Positions 24,772 to 33,437 of a stretch of DNA of 64,000 bases are shown piece after piece (position 1 is the stretch's first letter; each line of letters starts with the position of its first letter). This DNA is from RYN-230 sp963770535 (GTDB lineage Bacteria > Actinomycetota > Actinomycetes > Streptosporangiales > Streptosporangiaceae). The notes beneath the pieces were generated by a model. That model worked only from the letters and a program-made list of their open reading frames with translations. It was not told where the DNA came from and ran no database searches. The stretch is taken from NCBI GenBank assembly GCA_963770535.1, contig CAVYPZ010000006.1, positions 62,001-126,000 on the forward strand, written 5' to 3'. Both the position numbers and the translations under genes were made by a program.

Positions 24772-26106
24772 TCAGTCGGCCGGGCCGTTGCCCAGCGTCA
24801 CGGTCGCGGTGTGCGACTGGCCGTACTGGTCGGTCCAGCTGATGGCGATCTTGTCGCCCGGGTGGTGCTTGGCCAGGGCCGACGCGACGTCCGTGTCGGC
24901 CTTGATCGCGTGACCCGCCACGGACGTGATCACATCGCCCTGGGCCAGCCCGGCCTGGGCGGCCGCGGACCCGTTCAGCACCCCGGCCACGGTGGCGCCG
25001 GTGGCGCCGGTGGAGCTGCCGTACCCGCCGCCGTAGTAGCCGCCGTCACCGGGGGTCGCGGCGCTGCTGGACGGGGAAACCTCCACACCGAGGAACGCGG
25101 TGGTGCCGAGGTGGACGGTGGACGAGGCCTGACCCGCCTCGATCTGGCCGGCGATCGCCGTCGCCTCGCCGATCGGGATGGCGAACGCCTGGATGGCTGT
25201 CTGCTGTGACCGGCTGCCGAACGCGGTGGTCGAGATGCTGCTGGACGCGGCGGTGTCCATGCCGACCACGTCGCCCTGGGTGTTGACCAGCGGGCCGCCG
25301 GAGTCGCCCGGCTGGATGCCCGCGTTGGTCTGGATCAGGCCGTGGAGCCGTTCCGCGTTGCCCGCCGACTCATCTGACGCGGTAATGGTCCTGCCGGTCG
25401 CGGTCACCTTGCCGGTGGCCACGGACGGGGTGCCGCCCTTACCGCCCGCGTTGCCCAGGGCGACCACCTTCTGGCCGCTCTGCACGCCCGACGAGCTGAG
25501 GCTGACGGTCTGGAGCCCCGACGCGTTCACCAGCTGGAGCACGGCGACATCGCGGGTCTTGTCGTAGCCGACCACCTTGGCGCTGTAGGTGCGCCCGTTG
25601 CCCACGTCGGTGGCCTTGATCGAGGTCGCCCCGTCGATCACGTGGTTGTTGGTCAGGACCTCGCCGGTGGAGGTCAGCACCATCCCGGTGCCGGCCGCCT
25701 CGCCGTTCTGGTAGCCGAGCGTGGAGACCACGTCCACCAGGCCCGGGTCTACCTTCGACGCGACCTGGGCCGTGGTCAGCGTGGTCGCGCCGAACGCGTT
25801 CATCGCGCCCAGTCCCGCGATCGTCAGGACCGCGGCCACCCCGGCCGAGGCTCCGGCCAGCATGTACCGGCGGCGCCGGTGACGGCCGCCATCCGGCCCG
25901 GCCGGACCGCCCGGGCCGGGGCCGTAGCCGCCGGGACCGTAGCCGCCCGGGCCGTAACCGCCGGAGCCGTAGCCGCCCGGGCCGTAGCCGCCGGGGCCGT
26001 AACCACCGGGGCCGTAACCACCGTCACCGCCCGGTCCGCCGCCGTAGCTTCCGTAGCCGCCCTGCCCGGATCCGGCGTATCCGGGCTCCCCGTAGACCGT
26101 GCTCAT
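24772..26106 (-). CDS. HtrA/DegP-like trypsin protease with PDZ domain
   Basis: Membrane-anchored S1C serine protease of 444 aa for envelope quality control. The cytoplasmic N-terminus is a repeated GYGPGG low-complexity tract (about residues 10-65) followed by an Arg cluster and one transmembrane helix (MLAGASAGVAAVLTIAGLG). The trypsin domain shows the triad: His in LTNNHVIDGA, Asp in YDKTRDVAVLQL, Ser in QPGDSGGPLVN. A PDZ domain follows (GATVAGVLNGSAAAQAGLA, GDVITSVAGH), preceded by a Gly/Tyr-rich linker. Architecture matches actinobacterial PepD/HtrA proteins. ATG 26106; single gene with its own upstream interval of 132 bases. No sigma-E-type regulator beside it. Confidence 0.9.
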   Translation of the reverse strand: MSTVYGEPGYAGSGQGGYGSYGGGPGGDGGYGPGGYGPGGYGPGGYGSGGYGPGGYGPGGYGPGPGGPAGPDGGRHRRRRYMLAGASAGVAAVLTIAGLGAMNAFGATTLTTAQVASKVDPGLVDVVSTLGYQNGEAAGTGMVLTSTGEVLTNNHVIDGATSIKATDVGNGRTYSAKVVGYDKTRDVAVLQLVNASGLQTVSLSSSGVQSGQKVVALGNAGGKGGTPSVATGKVTATGRTITASDESAGNAERLHGLIQTNAGIQPGDSGGPLVNTQGDVVGMDTAASSSISTTAFGSRSQQTAIQAFAIPIGEATAIAGQIEAGQASSTVHLGTTAFLGVEVSPSSSAATPGDGGYYGGGYGSSTGATGATVAGVLNGSAAAQAGLAQGDVITSVAGHAIKADTDVASALAKHHPGDKIAISWTDQYGQSHTATVTLGNGPAD

Positions 26107-26238
26107 CTGGGAACGCTCCTCAGTAGGTCATCGCCCTTGTCTGGCTCGCTACTGATAATCAGCTTCGTACCTGAAGGCGGCCTCTAAGAACTCTCAGCCT
26201 GTCCCGAGGCTTTCCTGAACACTTCCTGAATGCCTCGC

Positions 26239-26970
26239 TCAGCCCGCGAGCAGCCGCTCCGGCTGCTTGTGGCGGCGCCCCTCGACCAGCCGGACGTGGT
26301 ACAGGGACCGCCAGCCCTTCCCGCTGAGCAGGAATTCACCGGGGCCGGGCAGGGCGGCGACGCCGTTGAGGAAGGCCTGCGGATCGCCCCAGTGACGTTC
26401 CCCGGCAGCCCGCGCGTCGACGATGTCCACGACCTCGCCGCTGTCCGCGTCGATCCCGGCCAGGTAGGGCCGGGGCGCGACGTTGGCCCACACCCGGCCG
26501 CCGGCCCATTCCAGGTCGTTGAGGCCGCCGATGCGATGGCCGCCGATGCGCACCACGAGAAGGCCCAGCGGCATCAGCGTCTGCGGGTCACGGCGGACCA
26601 GTTCGCTGCTCCCGTCGCTGGTCAGAACGCTGGCACCCGCATGGCAGATACCCCAGCCCTCCCGGTTATAGGAAATGGTCTCCAGCAGGGTAAGGCTGCG
26701 CAGATCCCATCGCAGCGCGACCCGCTCCCGCCAGGTGAGCTGCCAGAGGTGGCTGCCCACCTGGCAGATTCCCTCACCGAACAGGTCCGGCGGCAGCGAT
26801 CCGGCAGCATCGACCTGGTCCTGGCCCAGCCGGTAGCGCCGCACGCTCGACTGCCCGTACTGGCCGGTGCTCTCCCAGACTGTCCCGTCCTGCGTGATGA
26901 GGCCCTGGGTGAAGCCCTGGCCTGGATGGGGCAGGCGGCGCAGCACCTTGAGGCGGTGAAACCTCGGCAC
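26239..26970 (-). CDS. glutaminyl-peptide cyclotransferase (glutamine cyclotransferase family)
   Basis: Glutaminyl cyclase of the five-bladed beta-propeller type (plant/bacterial QC), forming N-terminal pyroglutamate. Family blocks appear in order: GFTQGLITQDGTVWESTGQYG, LFGEGICQVG, LWQLTW, EGWGICH, LTSDGSSEL, IGGLNDLEW, VWANV and FLNGVAALPG. Unlike most family members it has no visible signal peptide from the chosen GTG 26970 (GGAGG nine bases upstream), so it is either cytosolic or the annotated N-terminus is short. Length, 243 aa, is normal for the mature domain. It is the last gene of the leftward run starting at the lipoprotein gene (92 bases after the metallopeptidase-like gene). Confidence 0.85.
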   Translation of the reverse strand: MPRFHRLKVLRRLPHPGQGFTQGLITQDGTVWESTGQYGQSSVRRYRLGQDQVDAAGSLPPDLFGEGICQVGSHLWQLTWRERVALRWDLRSLTLLETISYNREGWGICHAGASVLTSDGSSELVRRDPQTLMPLGLLVVRIGGHRIGGLNDLEWAGGRVWANVAPRPYLAGIDADSGEVVDIVDARAAGERHWGDPQAFLNGVAALPGPGEFLLSGKGWRSLYHVRLVEGRRHKQPERLLAG

Positions 26971-27062
26971 AGCGGCACACCTCCGTCATGGGCCGGGCGT
27001 CACCGGCCCGCCGTCATGGAGCCGGCGTCACCAGCCGGCGTCGCGGGCCGGCGGCAGCCTGA

Positions 27063-27527
27063 TTATGCCGCGCGTTCCCCCGGCTGGCCGTCACGCCGGG
27101 CAAACCGGGTCAGCACCGGCCGCAACGGCTTGTCGGTGTACCCGCCGGCGGCCAGCCCCGCCTGCCGCTCGAACACGTTCCGGGCGCCGAAGTCAGCGGT
27201 CATTCCCCAGGACAGCCCGGCCGCGAGGAAGTAGAGCGGGAGCATGACGAGCCCCCCGCACCACGCGTACTGGGTAGCGTGCCGGGCCTCGTGGGCGAGC
27301 AGCGCATCCATCGAGGCGAGGGCTGCCCGGTCAGCCCGGGCCAGGATCACGTTCCCGAGCGTGAAGGCCGGGGCCACCGGGACGGGGAGCCGGTAGCCGG
27401 CGCCGATCAGCAGGCCGTCGGCGCCGCGCTCCAGCCGGGCCCGGCCGGCCGCGGCCACCAGCAGGCCGGCCAGCGTGGACCCGTTGACCAGGTTGGCGGC
27501 CAGCCGCACGCGGTAGGCTGCGCGCAC
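27063..27527 (-). CDS. small HEARH-motif protein (metallopeptidase-like)
   Basis: Protein of 154 aa of a conserved actinobacterial hypothetical type. The central segment LLAHEARHATQYAWCGG contains a zinc-metallopeptidase-like HExxH (HEARH), followed by a hydrophobic helix (VMLPLYFLAAGLSWG) and then NVFERQAGLAAGGY, where the Glu could be a third ligand. Upstream lies a beta-rich part (GYRLPVPVAPAFTLGNVILAR). Proteolytic activity is not proven; similar proteins are annotated only as hypothetical. GTG 27527 begins six bases after the FtsH-like stop with no ribosome-binding site between, so it is probably translated by coupling. Confidence 0.65.
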   Translation of the reverse strand: MRAAYRVRLAANLVNGSTLAGLLVAAAGRARLERGADGLLIGAGYRLPVPVAPAFTLGNVILARADRAALASMDALLAHEARHATQYAWCGGLVMLPLYFLAAGLSWGMTADFGARNVFERQAGLAAGGYTDKPLRPVLTRFARRDGQPGERAA

Positions 27528-27533
27528 GCCGGG

Positions 27534-29999
27534 TCAGGACCCGCTGGTCGCCGGCCCGGACCCGTTCCCGTCCCGGGTGCTGAGCGGATCGGGGTCCGGC
27601 GCCACGAGCCAGCCTCCCGGGCCAGGTGCGGTCAGCACCGGCCGGGGGATCTGGGGCATGCTCAGCGGGATCTGGCTGTGCTCGCGATGCGCCGCCGCGG
27701 CGCCCCGGTGATAGTCCTCCAGCTGGTCGATCAGGGCCATGTCCGCATACGGGCGGCCGTCCACGAACGGCCCCGGACGCTTCTCGATGACGGCCACCAC
27801 GTCCTCGCCCGTCAGCGTCTTATGCGTTTCCAGCGCGTGGGCCAGCGACAGCACCTGCGCGCGGTTGTCGTTGATGATCTCCTCAACCTGGACGAGCAGG
27901 CCGTTCAGGTTGTCCTCGATCCGGTCGGCCAGGGCGCGGCGCATCTCGGCCTCGGGGTCCTGGCCTTTCTTGTTCCGGCCGCCCTGGCCCCCTCCCGGGG
28001 AGCCGACCTCGAGCCGTTTTGCCGTCGAGTAGGAAGACACCGTGGATCCCATGCCCCAGAAGCCCTCCATGAACGAGGCCACGGTGGTGGCGGACTCCAG
28101 GTCGCCGGAGACCCCGGAGGAGCTGTCGTTGCTGAAGAACATCCGCTCTCCGGCCAGCGATGCCAGCGAGACCAGGATGTCGGTCTCGTATTCGCTGCGC
28201 CACCGGGTGAACTGGTCCTCCGGCGGGATGCTGGCGACCATGCCGAGGTAGTCGCTGCCTTTCTCGATGGTGGCGATGTCGATCTCCATATGCTGCCGGG
28301 TGCGGTAGGCCACCAGCGCATGGCAGGCCTCGTGGATGGCCACCGCGTGCCGCTCCCGCTCGATGTACTCCACGTCCTCGGGAGGCCCGAGCTCCTTGAG
28401 CTGCTTGGCCCGGATGACATCGCCCCAGGTGATGACGTCCCGGCCGTCCCGGATGGCGGTGATGAGCGCCTCGTTGACCAGGTCTTTGATGGTGGCGCCG
28501 GTCGCGTACGGGGTGATGGTGGCGAGCTTGTCCATCTGCTCCGGGGTGAGTTCGTGCCGCACCTTGGCGAAGTAGCCCTGGTAGGTGCGCACCCGGCCCG
28601 CCTTGGACGGGTAGCCGACCTTGTAGATCCGGTCGATGCGGCCCGGCCGGAGCAGCGCCTCGTCCAGCGCTTCCGGCAGGTTGGTGGCCATCATGACCAG
28701 CATCCGGTACTTGGGCGGGGGCTTGGGGCGCAGCCCGAGCAGGCGGCGGACGTGGCGGTTGACGAAGCCGCGCGGCTTCTTCAGCCCGGACAGCTCGGTG
28801 AGGAGGGCCTCCAGCGTGCCCATGCCCCCGCCGCCGCCCATGCCCATGCCCATCATCTGCTTGTTCCGCCGGGTGTCCGGCTCCTCGCCCGCTGAGGACG
28901 AGAGGGCCCGCCGGGCGAGCCGCCATTGCACGTCGTCGGACAGGTAGGAGAAGCCGTGGCAGCCGCCCGCCTGCCAGGCCGCGGGGGTGGCCCGGCCGCC
29001 GCCGGGGAAGTTCGGGCCGCCCTGGGCCAGCGCGCCGCGGCGGCCCAGCGAGTCAGCCTCGTCGAAGAACACGATCACGCCGCCGTACCGCAGCGCGAGC
29101 CGGCGCAGCTTGCGGAACAGGGACTTGACCTTGAGGATGCCGACACCCATGAACATGTTGATGAACGCGCCCGGGTCCACGAACACGTAGGGGCGGCCGG
29201 TCTCGCCCGCCACCGCCTCCGCCATCAGCGTCTTGCCGGTGCCGGGCGGGCCCCAGAGCAGGATCCCGCCGGGCACGTAACCGCCGCGGGACTCGATCTG
29301 CTCCGGGTCCTCCAGGTAGAGGATGTTCTCTTTCACCCGCTCCAGCACATGGTCCTGGCCCCAGACGTCGGTGAACCGGGTCTTGATGTCGTCCGGGTAG
29401 TACACGTCCACGCCGCCCCGGGACAGGAACCAGAACAGCGCGGCGAACTGGATCACGATGAAGATGACGGCGGTCATGATCTGCAGCACGAACGGCAGCG
29501 CGCTCCAGATATAGCCGGGCAGATTGAACAGGGCGTCCACCGGGGTGGTGTGCTTCACCCTGCCGAGCACCACCGCGAGCACGGCGATCCAGAACACCCA
29601 GGTGATCAGCCGCCACAGGCGGAACCGGGTCCAGTCGGACAGCTTGCGGTGGGTGACCCGCTCGGTGCCGCCGAACACCCGGTGCGTCCAGAAGTAGTGA
29701 TAGCCCGCCCAGTGCTCGCTGATCAGGAAGTGGATCTGGCGCAGCGCCTCCAGGCCGATCAGGACGAGGACCCAGGCGCCCGCCCGGGCCTCGATCCGGA
29801 ACGCGTCGGACCAGGTGACCAGAGGGTTGCCCGACTTCGTCGACCAGAGCAGGATGAACCAGAACGCGGTCAGCAGGAGCAGGAACTTGATCCGGTCCCA
29901 CAACGCGAGGGGCTTGCGGGTCGGCCGGTCCTCGTCGCGCGGGCGGCCGTCAGGCGGCCGCAGTCCCTCCGGCGAACCCGCGGGGGCCATCGTCATCAT
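27534..29999 (-). CDS. FtsH-like membrane AAA+ metalloprotease
   Basis: AAA+ protease-type protein of 821 aa. Two pairs of hydrophobic helices occur in the first 200 residues (FLLLTAFWFILLW; FVLQIMTAVIFIVIQFAALFWF). The AAA domain has Walker A GPPGTGKTLMAEA, Walker B VIVFFDEADSLG and the arginine-finger segment RPGRIDRIYKVG; a roughly 110-residue Gly/Met-rich insert (MMGMGMGGGGGMG) separates Walker B from the rest, absent in housekeeping FtsH. The peptidase part has the zinc motif HEACHA and a helical tail. Start ATG 29999 (or 29996, better spaced from AGGAG) overlaps the lipoprotein stop. It is a second, divergent FtsH type rather than the ftsH near hpt/folE. Expected to degrade membrane proteins. 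Confidence 0.85.
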   Translation of the reverse strand: MMTMAPAGSPEGLRPPDGRPRDEDRPTRKPLALWDRIKFLLLLTAFWFILLWSTKSGNPLVTWSDAFRIEARAGAWVLVLIGLEALRQIHFLISEHWAGYHYFWTHRVFGGTERVTHRKLSDWTRFRLWRLITWVFWIAVLAVVLGRVKHTTPVDALFNLPGYIWSALPFVLQIMTAVIFIVIQFAALFWFLSRGGVDVYYPDDIKTRFTDVWGQDHVLERVKENILYLEDPEQIESRGGYVPGGILLWGPPGTGKTLMAEAVAGETGRPYVFVDPGAFINMFMGVGILKVKSLFRKLRRLALRYGGVIVFFDEADSLGRRGALAQGGPNFPGGGRATPAAWQAGGCHGFSYLSDDVQWRLARRALSSSAGEEPDTRRNKQMMGMGMGGGGGMGTLEALLTELSGLKKPRGFVNRHVRRLLGLRPKPPPKYRMLVMMATNLPEALDEALLRPGRIDRIYKVGYPSKAGRVRTYQGYFAKVRHELTPEQMDKLATITPYATGATIKDLVNEALITAIRDGRDVITWGDVIRAKQLKELGPPEDVEYIERERHAVAIHEACHALVAYRTRQHMEIDIATIEKGSDYLGMVASIPPEDQFTRWRSEYETDILVSLASLAGERMFFSNDSSSGVSGDLESATTVASFMEGFWGMGSTVSSYSTAKRLEVGSPGGGQGGRNKKGQDPEAEMRRALADRIEDNLNGLLVQVEEIINDNRAQVLSLAHALETHKTLTGEDVVAVIEKRPGPFVDGRPYADMALIDQLEDYHRGAAAAHREHSQIPLSMPQIPRPVLTAPGPGGWLVAPDPDPLSTRDGNGSGPATSGS

Positions 30000-30634
30000 G
30001 GGCTCCTGACCGTGAAGGAGTTCATTACCGTGTCGATCTGGCTCTGGTGCTTGCTGTAACAGGAAGCCAGGCAGTGCACGAGCAGCAGGTAGACCTCGGT
30101 GTCATCCGCGTTCGTCAGGGCGACCTGGTCGAAGGTGTTGATGCCGGCGCCCGGGTAGGTGTACTGGAACGTGACCCGGACGCCGTGCACGCCCTGCCCC
30201 AGCGTCATCGTGGCGTCGCGCAGCAGGTGGAAGTCGGTCAGCGGGAACCCGCTCCTGGCGTCGGCGGCCCGGGCGGCCGCGGTCACCGGCAGGAAGAAGT
30301 CCCGCAGTTGGTTGTAGGACAGGGCGTTCGTGGTCGTCTGGTTGAGCGGCGCGACCACCGAGTACACGAACGGGGCCGCATCCGTTGCCCCGAGCACGTG
30401 ATTCGCAGCGGGCCTGAGGTCGGCGTCATAGCCGACTGACCACACGCTGCTGTTGGGCGTGCTCTTGGTCACGGCGTTGAGCGCTGAGCTGCTGATCTGG
30501 CTCCAGCCGTCCGGCACCTTGAAGTAGGTGTGCTCGCTCGAGTTCGTCACGTAGGTGAACTGCGGCGCGGCACAGCCGGCCACCAGGAGCAGGAGCAGCG
30601 CCATGCCCAGCCCCACCGAGCGGCCCCTGCTCAT
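29996..30634 (-). CDS. putative lipoprotein, unknown function
   Basis: Secreted lipoprotein of 212 aa: signal peptide GLGMALLLLLVAGC with a lipobox LVAGC, so the mature N-terminal Cys is near residue 21. The mature part is a single alpha/beta domain of about 185 residues (YFKVPDGWSQIS, VTFQYTYPGAGINTFDQVAL, VYLLLVHCLASCYSKHQSQI) resembling the LpqN/PsbP-like folds of actinobacterial lipoproteins, including two cysteines that may form a disulphide. No function assigned. First gene of the FtsH-like operon, its stop overlapping the next start (ATGATGA), suggesting it could be an adaptor or substrate sensor for the protease. Confidence 0.72.
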   Translation of the reverse strand: MSRGRSVGLGMALLLLLVAGCAAPQFTYVTNSSEHTYFKVPDGWSQISSSALNAVTKSTPNSSVWSVGYDADLRPAANHVLGATDAAPFVYSVVAPLNQTTTNALSYNQLRDFFLPVTAAARAADARSGFPLTDFHLLRDATMTLGQGVHGVRVTFQYTYPGAGINTFDQVALTNADDTEVYLLLVHCLASCYSKHQSQIDTVMNSFTVRSP

Positions 30635-30829
30635 GCACTCTCTCCTAGCGCCAGAAGACGTGTGCTCTATCCGTTATGCGTTCGTGTCCTACAGGGAGTA
30701 TCACCTCCCACTACGCCGCCTGGGTAGACGGGATCCCGATTAGCCACATGGCTGTAACACGTGGAGACTTGGCCTGCCCGCTCGCGGGCTGGCGGACGGG
30801 CGGGCGCGGCGGGTCCCCGGGAGGAACGA

Positions 30830-32383
30830 GTGAACGGTGCCGAGGCGCTGGTCGCGACCCTGGTCAGCAGCGGGGTGGACGTCTGCTTCAGCAACCCCGG
30901 CACCTCCGAGATGCACGTGGTGGCCAGCCTCGACGCGGTCCCCCAGCTGCGCGCGGTGCTCTGCCTGTTCGAGGGTGTGGCCACCGGCGCGGCGGACGGC
31001 TACGGCCGGATGACGGGGCGCCCCGCGGCCACCCTCCTGCATCTGGGGCCGGGCCTGGCGAACGGCCTCGCGAACCTGCACAACGCCCGCCGGGCCGCAA
31101 CCCCGCTGGTCAACGTCGTTGGTGATCACGCCACGTACCACAAGCGCTTCGATGCGCCGCTCGAGTCCGACATCGACTCGCTGGCCCGGCCGGTGTCGCA
31201 CTGGGTCCGGCATCCGGCCCGCGCCGACGATGTCGCGGCCGACGCCGCCGAGGCCGTGGCCGCGGCCCTGGGACCGCCCGGTGGCGTGGCCACCCTGGTC
31301 GTGCCCGCCGATGTCTCGTGGTCCGGTGGTGCCGGGCCCGCACCGCCGTTGCCGCCGCGGGGACTGTCCGTGGTCCCTGATCCGGTGATCGGCGAGGCCG
31401 CCGGCCTGCTCCGCGGCGGCGGCGCCACGGTCCTGCTGCTGGGCGGCGGCGCGCTGCGCCGCCCTGGGCTGGAGGCGGCCAGCCGGATCGCCGCCGCCAC
31501 CGGGACGCGGCTGCTGGGCGAGACCTTCCCGGCCCGGCTGGAACGCGGCGCCGGCCTGCCGGGCCTGGAACGCCTGGCGTACCTGCCGGAGTTCGCGCAG
31601 GCACAGCTGGCCGGAACCCGGCAGCTGATCCTGGCCGGCGCCCGGGCGCCGGTGTCCTTCTTCGCCTACCCGGGGCTGCCCAGCTCGCTGGTGCCCGGCG
31701 GCTGCCGGGTGCACACGCTGGCCCGGCCGGGCGAGGACGTGAGCGGTGCGCTGGCGTCTGTGGCCGAGCGGATCGCCCCGGGGACACGGCCGCAGCCGCA
31801 GCCGGCGCAGCGCCCTGCGCTGCCCGGCGGCGGCCTGACCCCCGAGACGGCGGCCGCGGTCATCGGCGCGCTGCTCCCGGAAGGCGCGATCGTGTCCGAC
31901 GAGGCCAACACCTCCGGGCTTTCGCTTCCTGCCGCGACGGCCGGGGCACCCCCGCACGACTGGCTCACGCTCACCGGCGGCGCGATCGGCCAGGGCCTGC
32001 CGGTCGCCACCGGGGCCGCCGTGGCCTGCCCGGATCGCAGCGTGCTGGCGCTCGACTCGGACGGCAGCGCGATGTACACGATCCAGGCCCTGTGGACGCA
32101 GGCGCGGGAAGGGCTCGACGTCACCACGGTGATCTTCAGTAACCGCCGCTACGCGATCCTCGACCTGGAGCTGCAGCGGACGGGCGCGGCAGCGGATGGG
32201 GGCGCGGCGCGCGGCCTGCTCGACCTGTCCCGACCTGACCTGGACTTCGCGGCGCTGGCCCGCGGGATGGGAGTCCCGGCGGCCCGCGCCGCCAGCGCCG
32301 GGGAATTCGCCGATGCACTGCGGCGCGCACTGGCCGAGCCGGGCCCGCACCTGATCGAGGCGCTGCTCGGCCCGCCGGGGTAA
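30830..32383 (+). CDS. ThDP-dependent acetolactate synthase-like enzyme
   Basis: Thiamine-diphosphate enzyme of 517 aa, with Pyr domain first and PP domain last. The activating Glu lies in CLFEGVATGAADGYGRMTG, and the ThDP/Mg site is LALDSDGSAMYTIQALW then SNRRYAIL. The central FAD-type domain is small. It belongs with the catabolic acetolactate synthase/benzoylformate decarboxylase-like group (annotated as IlvB-like) rather than biosynthetic IlvB, since no ilvN regulatory gene follows. GTG 30830 follows GGGAGGA. It is a single gene with terminator, and about 195 bases upstream are shared with the divergent lipoprotein gene. The 2-oxoacid substrate is unknown. Confidence 0.82.
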   Translation: MNGAEALVATLVSSGVDVCFSNPGTSEMHVVASLDAVPQLRAVLCLFEGVATGAADGYGRMTGRPAATLLHLGPGLANGLANLHNARRAATPLVNVVGDHATYHKRFDAPLESDIDSLARPVSHWVRHPARADDVAADAAEAVAAALGPPGGVATLVVPADVSWSGGAGPAPPLPPRGLSVVPDPVIGEAAGLLRGGGATVLLLGGGALRRPGLEAASRIAAATGTRLLGETFPARLERGAGLPGLERLAYLPEFAQAQLAGTRQLILAGARAPVSFFAYPGLPSSLVPGGCRVHTLARPGEDVSGALASVAERIAPGTRPQPQPAQRPALPGGGLTPETAAAVIGALLPEGAIVSDEANTSGLSLPAATAGAPPHDWLTLTGGAIGQGLPVATGAAVACPDRSVLALDSDGSAMYTIQALWTQAREGLDVTTVIFSNRRYAILDLELQRTGAAADGGAARGLLDLSRPDLDFAALARGMGVPAARAASAGEFADALRRALAEPGPHLIEALLGPPG

Positions 32384-32397
32384 CCACGGGATGCGCC

Positions 32398-32434
32398 GAG
32401 CCCCGGCCGGGATCGGATTCCCGGGCCGGGGCTC
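32398..32434 (+). terminator. hairpin terminator after the ThDP enzyme gene
   Basis: 11-bp perfect inverted repeat GAGCCCCGGCC / GGCCGGGGCTC with a 15-base loop, 15 bases beyond the stop codon, followed by CGTGGCTTCTCTC. Probable terminator. Confidence 0.7.
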
Positions 32435-32535
32435 GCGTGGCTTCTCTCAGCCGTTCATCTCGGGGGCTTGAGGAGGGCCGGTGTGATCAGAATCAGGTGT
32501 AATAAAGACCTGCCGTGATCAGAACGTAATTCTGA

Positions 32536-33186
32536 TCAGCAGCCGTCGTAGGGCGCCCACGGCGAGGTGCCGTCCTGGGCGTACAGGCGCTGGAACGCCT
32601 GGCTCTGCTGGGCGACAGACGCCGCGCCGGCGGTGCCCGAGTAGCCGAGGCTGGCCCAGGTGCTCGGCAGGATGCCGTACAGGCCGGCCGACGACGCGGT
32701 CGGGTTGTTGCCGGACTCACGCCAGGCCACGCACTGCTGGAACGACGACGACGCGCTGCCGGTGCTGCTGCTCGCCGAGTACGTGCCCGTGCTAGCCGAC
32801 GTGCCCGGGCTGACCGAGGAGGTGCCCGAGGTGCCCGTGGCGGCCGACGAGGTGCCCGTGGCGGCTGATCCGGCGTCTGAGTCCGAGTCCGCCGAGGACG
32901 TGCTCGAGGCCGCCGGGGCCTGGTAGTAGGTCGGCGCCATGGGGGTGATCCCGGAGCGCCCGTCCGGCACGTTGATCTTCTGGCCCACGTAGATCAGGTT
33001 GGGGTTCTTGATCCACCGGTTGGCCGCCTCGACCTTGCTGAGCGGCACGCCCGCCGAAACGGCGATACCGCTCAGCGTGTCACCCGCCTGCACCACGTGC
33101 GTGCTGGCCAGGGCCGGCCCAGCGGCCAGTCCGGCCATGACGATGCCGGCGCCCGCTGCCGTAATTATCCGAGTTTGTACCTTCAT
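32536..33186 (-). CDS. secreted LysM / transglycosylase-like (Rpf-type) protein
   Basis: Secreted peptidoglycan-active protein of 216 aa. Signal peptide (residues 1-27, ending near ALAS), a LysM domain directly after it (HVVQAGDTLSGIAVSAGV, VEAANRWIKNPNLIYVGQ), a Ser/Thr/Gly low-complexity linker (about 95-150) and a C-terminal transglycosylase-like domain (FQQCVAWRESGNNPTASSAG, LYGILPSTWASLGYSGT). The Glu of WRESG is the expected catalytic residue of resuscitation-promoting factors and related lytic transglycosylases. ATG 33186 follows AAGGAG at 4 bases. It likely cleaves or loosens peptidoglycan during growth or spore revival. Its long leader contains a hairpin beside a run of nine A/T pairs. 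Confidence 0.88.
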   Translation of the reverse strand: MKVQTRIITAAGAGIVMAGLAAGPALASTHVVQAGDTLSGIAVSAGVPLSKVEAANRWIKNPNLIYVGQKINVPDGRSGITPMAPTYYQAPAASSTSSADSDSDAGSAATGTSSAATGTSGTSSVSPGTSASTGTYSASSSTGSASSSFQQCVAWRESGNNPTASSAGLYGILPSTWASLGYSGTAGAASVAQQSQAFQRLYAQDGTSPWAPYDGC

Positions 33187-33437
33187 GAAGCTCCTTGTCC
33201 GGATTCTGGTCACAGCGGCCCAACGTACGCAAGGCCTGGTCAGCGACGCAAATCCGTCTGGAGCACGATCGCCCGCCCTAGGAGCCCGAAGCCCTTGTGG
33301 TTACTGGGCTTCCGGCTTTTCAAAAAAAAAGTTTGTGCTGGGATGGATGCGGGTATCGATACACGCCGGCTCAGGAATGCCCGGGTAGCCGGGAGGCACC
33401 GCGCCCGCCGTCACCCAGGAGGACCCCCCCAGGCCGC
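33187..33437 (-). other. leader of the Rpf-like gene
   Basis: About 250 bases upstream of the LysM/transglycosylase gene. It holds a stem-loop, CCCGAAGCCC with GGGCTTCCGG (33285-33315), and next to it a run of nine A (33322-33330), very unusual in this GC content. On the plus strand the stem is followed by TTTT and reads like an intrinsic terminator; on the minus strand the U run precedes the stem. No known riboswitch (including the c-di-AMP type common upstream of rpf genes) could be fitted. Confidence 0.45.
33283..33320 (+). terminator. terminator-like stem-loop with T tract
   Basis: Stem AGCCCGAAGCCC / GGGCTTCCGGCT (one G:C-to-mismatch position) with loop TTGTGGTTACT, followed directly by TTTTC on the plus strand. 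No rightward gene ends here, so it may instead be part of the leftward leader. Confidence 0.4.

Noticed and set aside
33187..33437. c-di-AMP (ydaO-type) riboswitch in the Rpf-like leader
   Set aside because: Such riboswitches are common before rpf genes, but the conserved core segments could not be found; only a stem-loop and an A tract are present.
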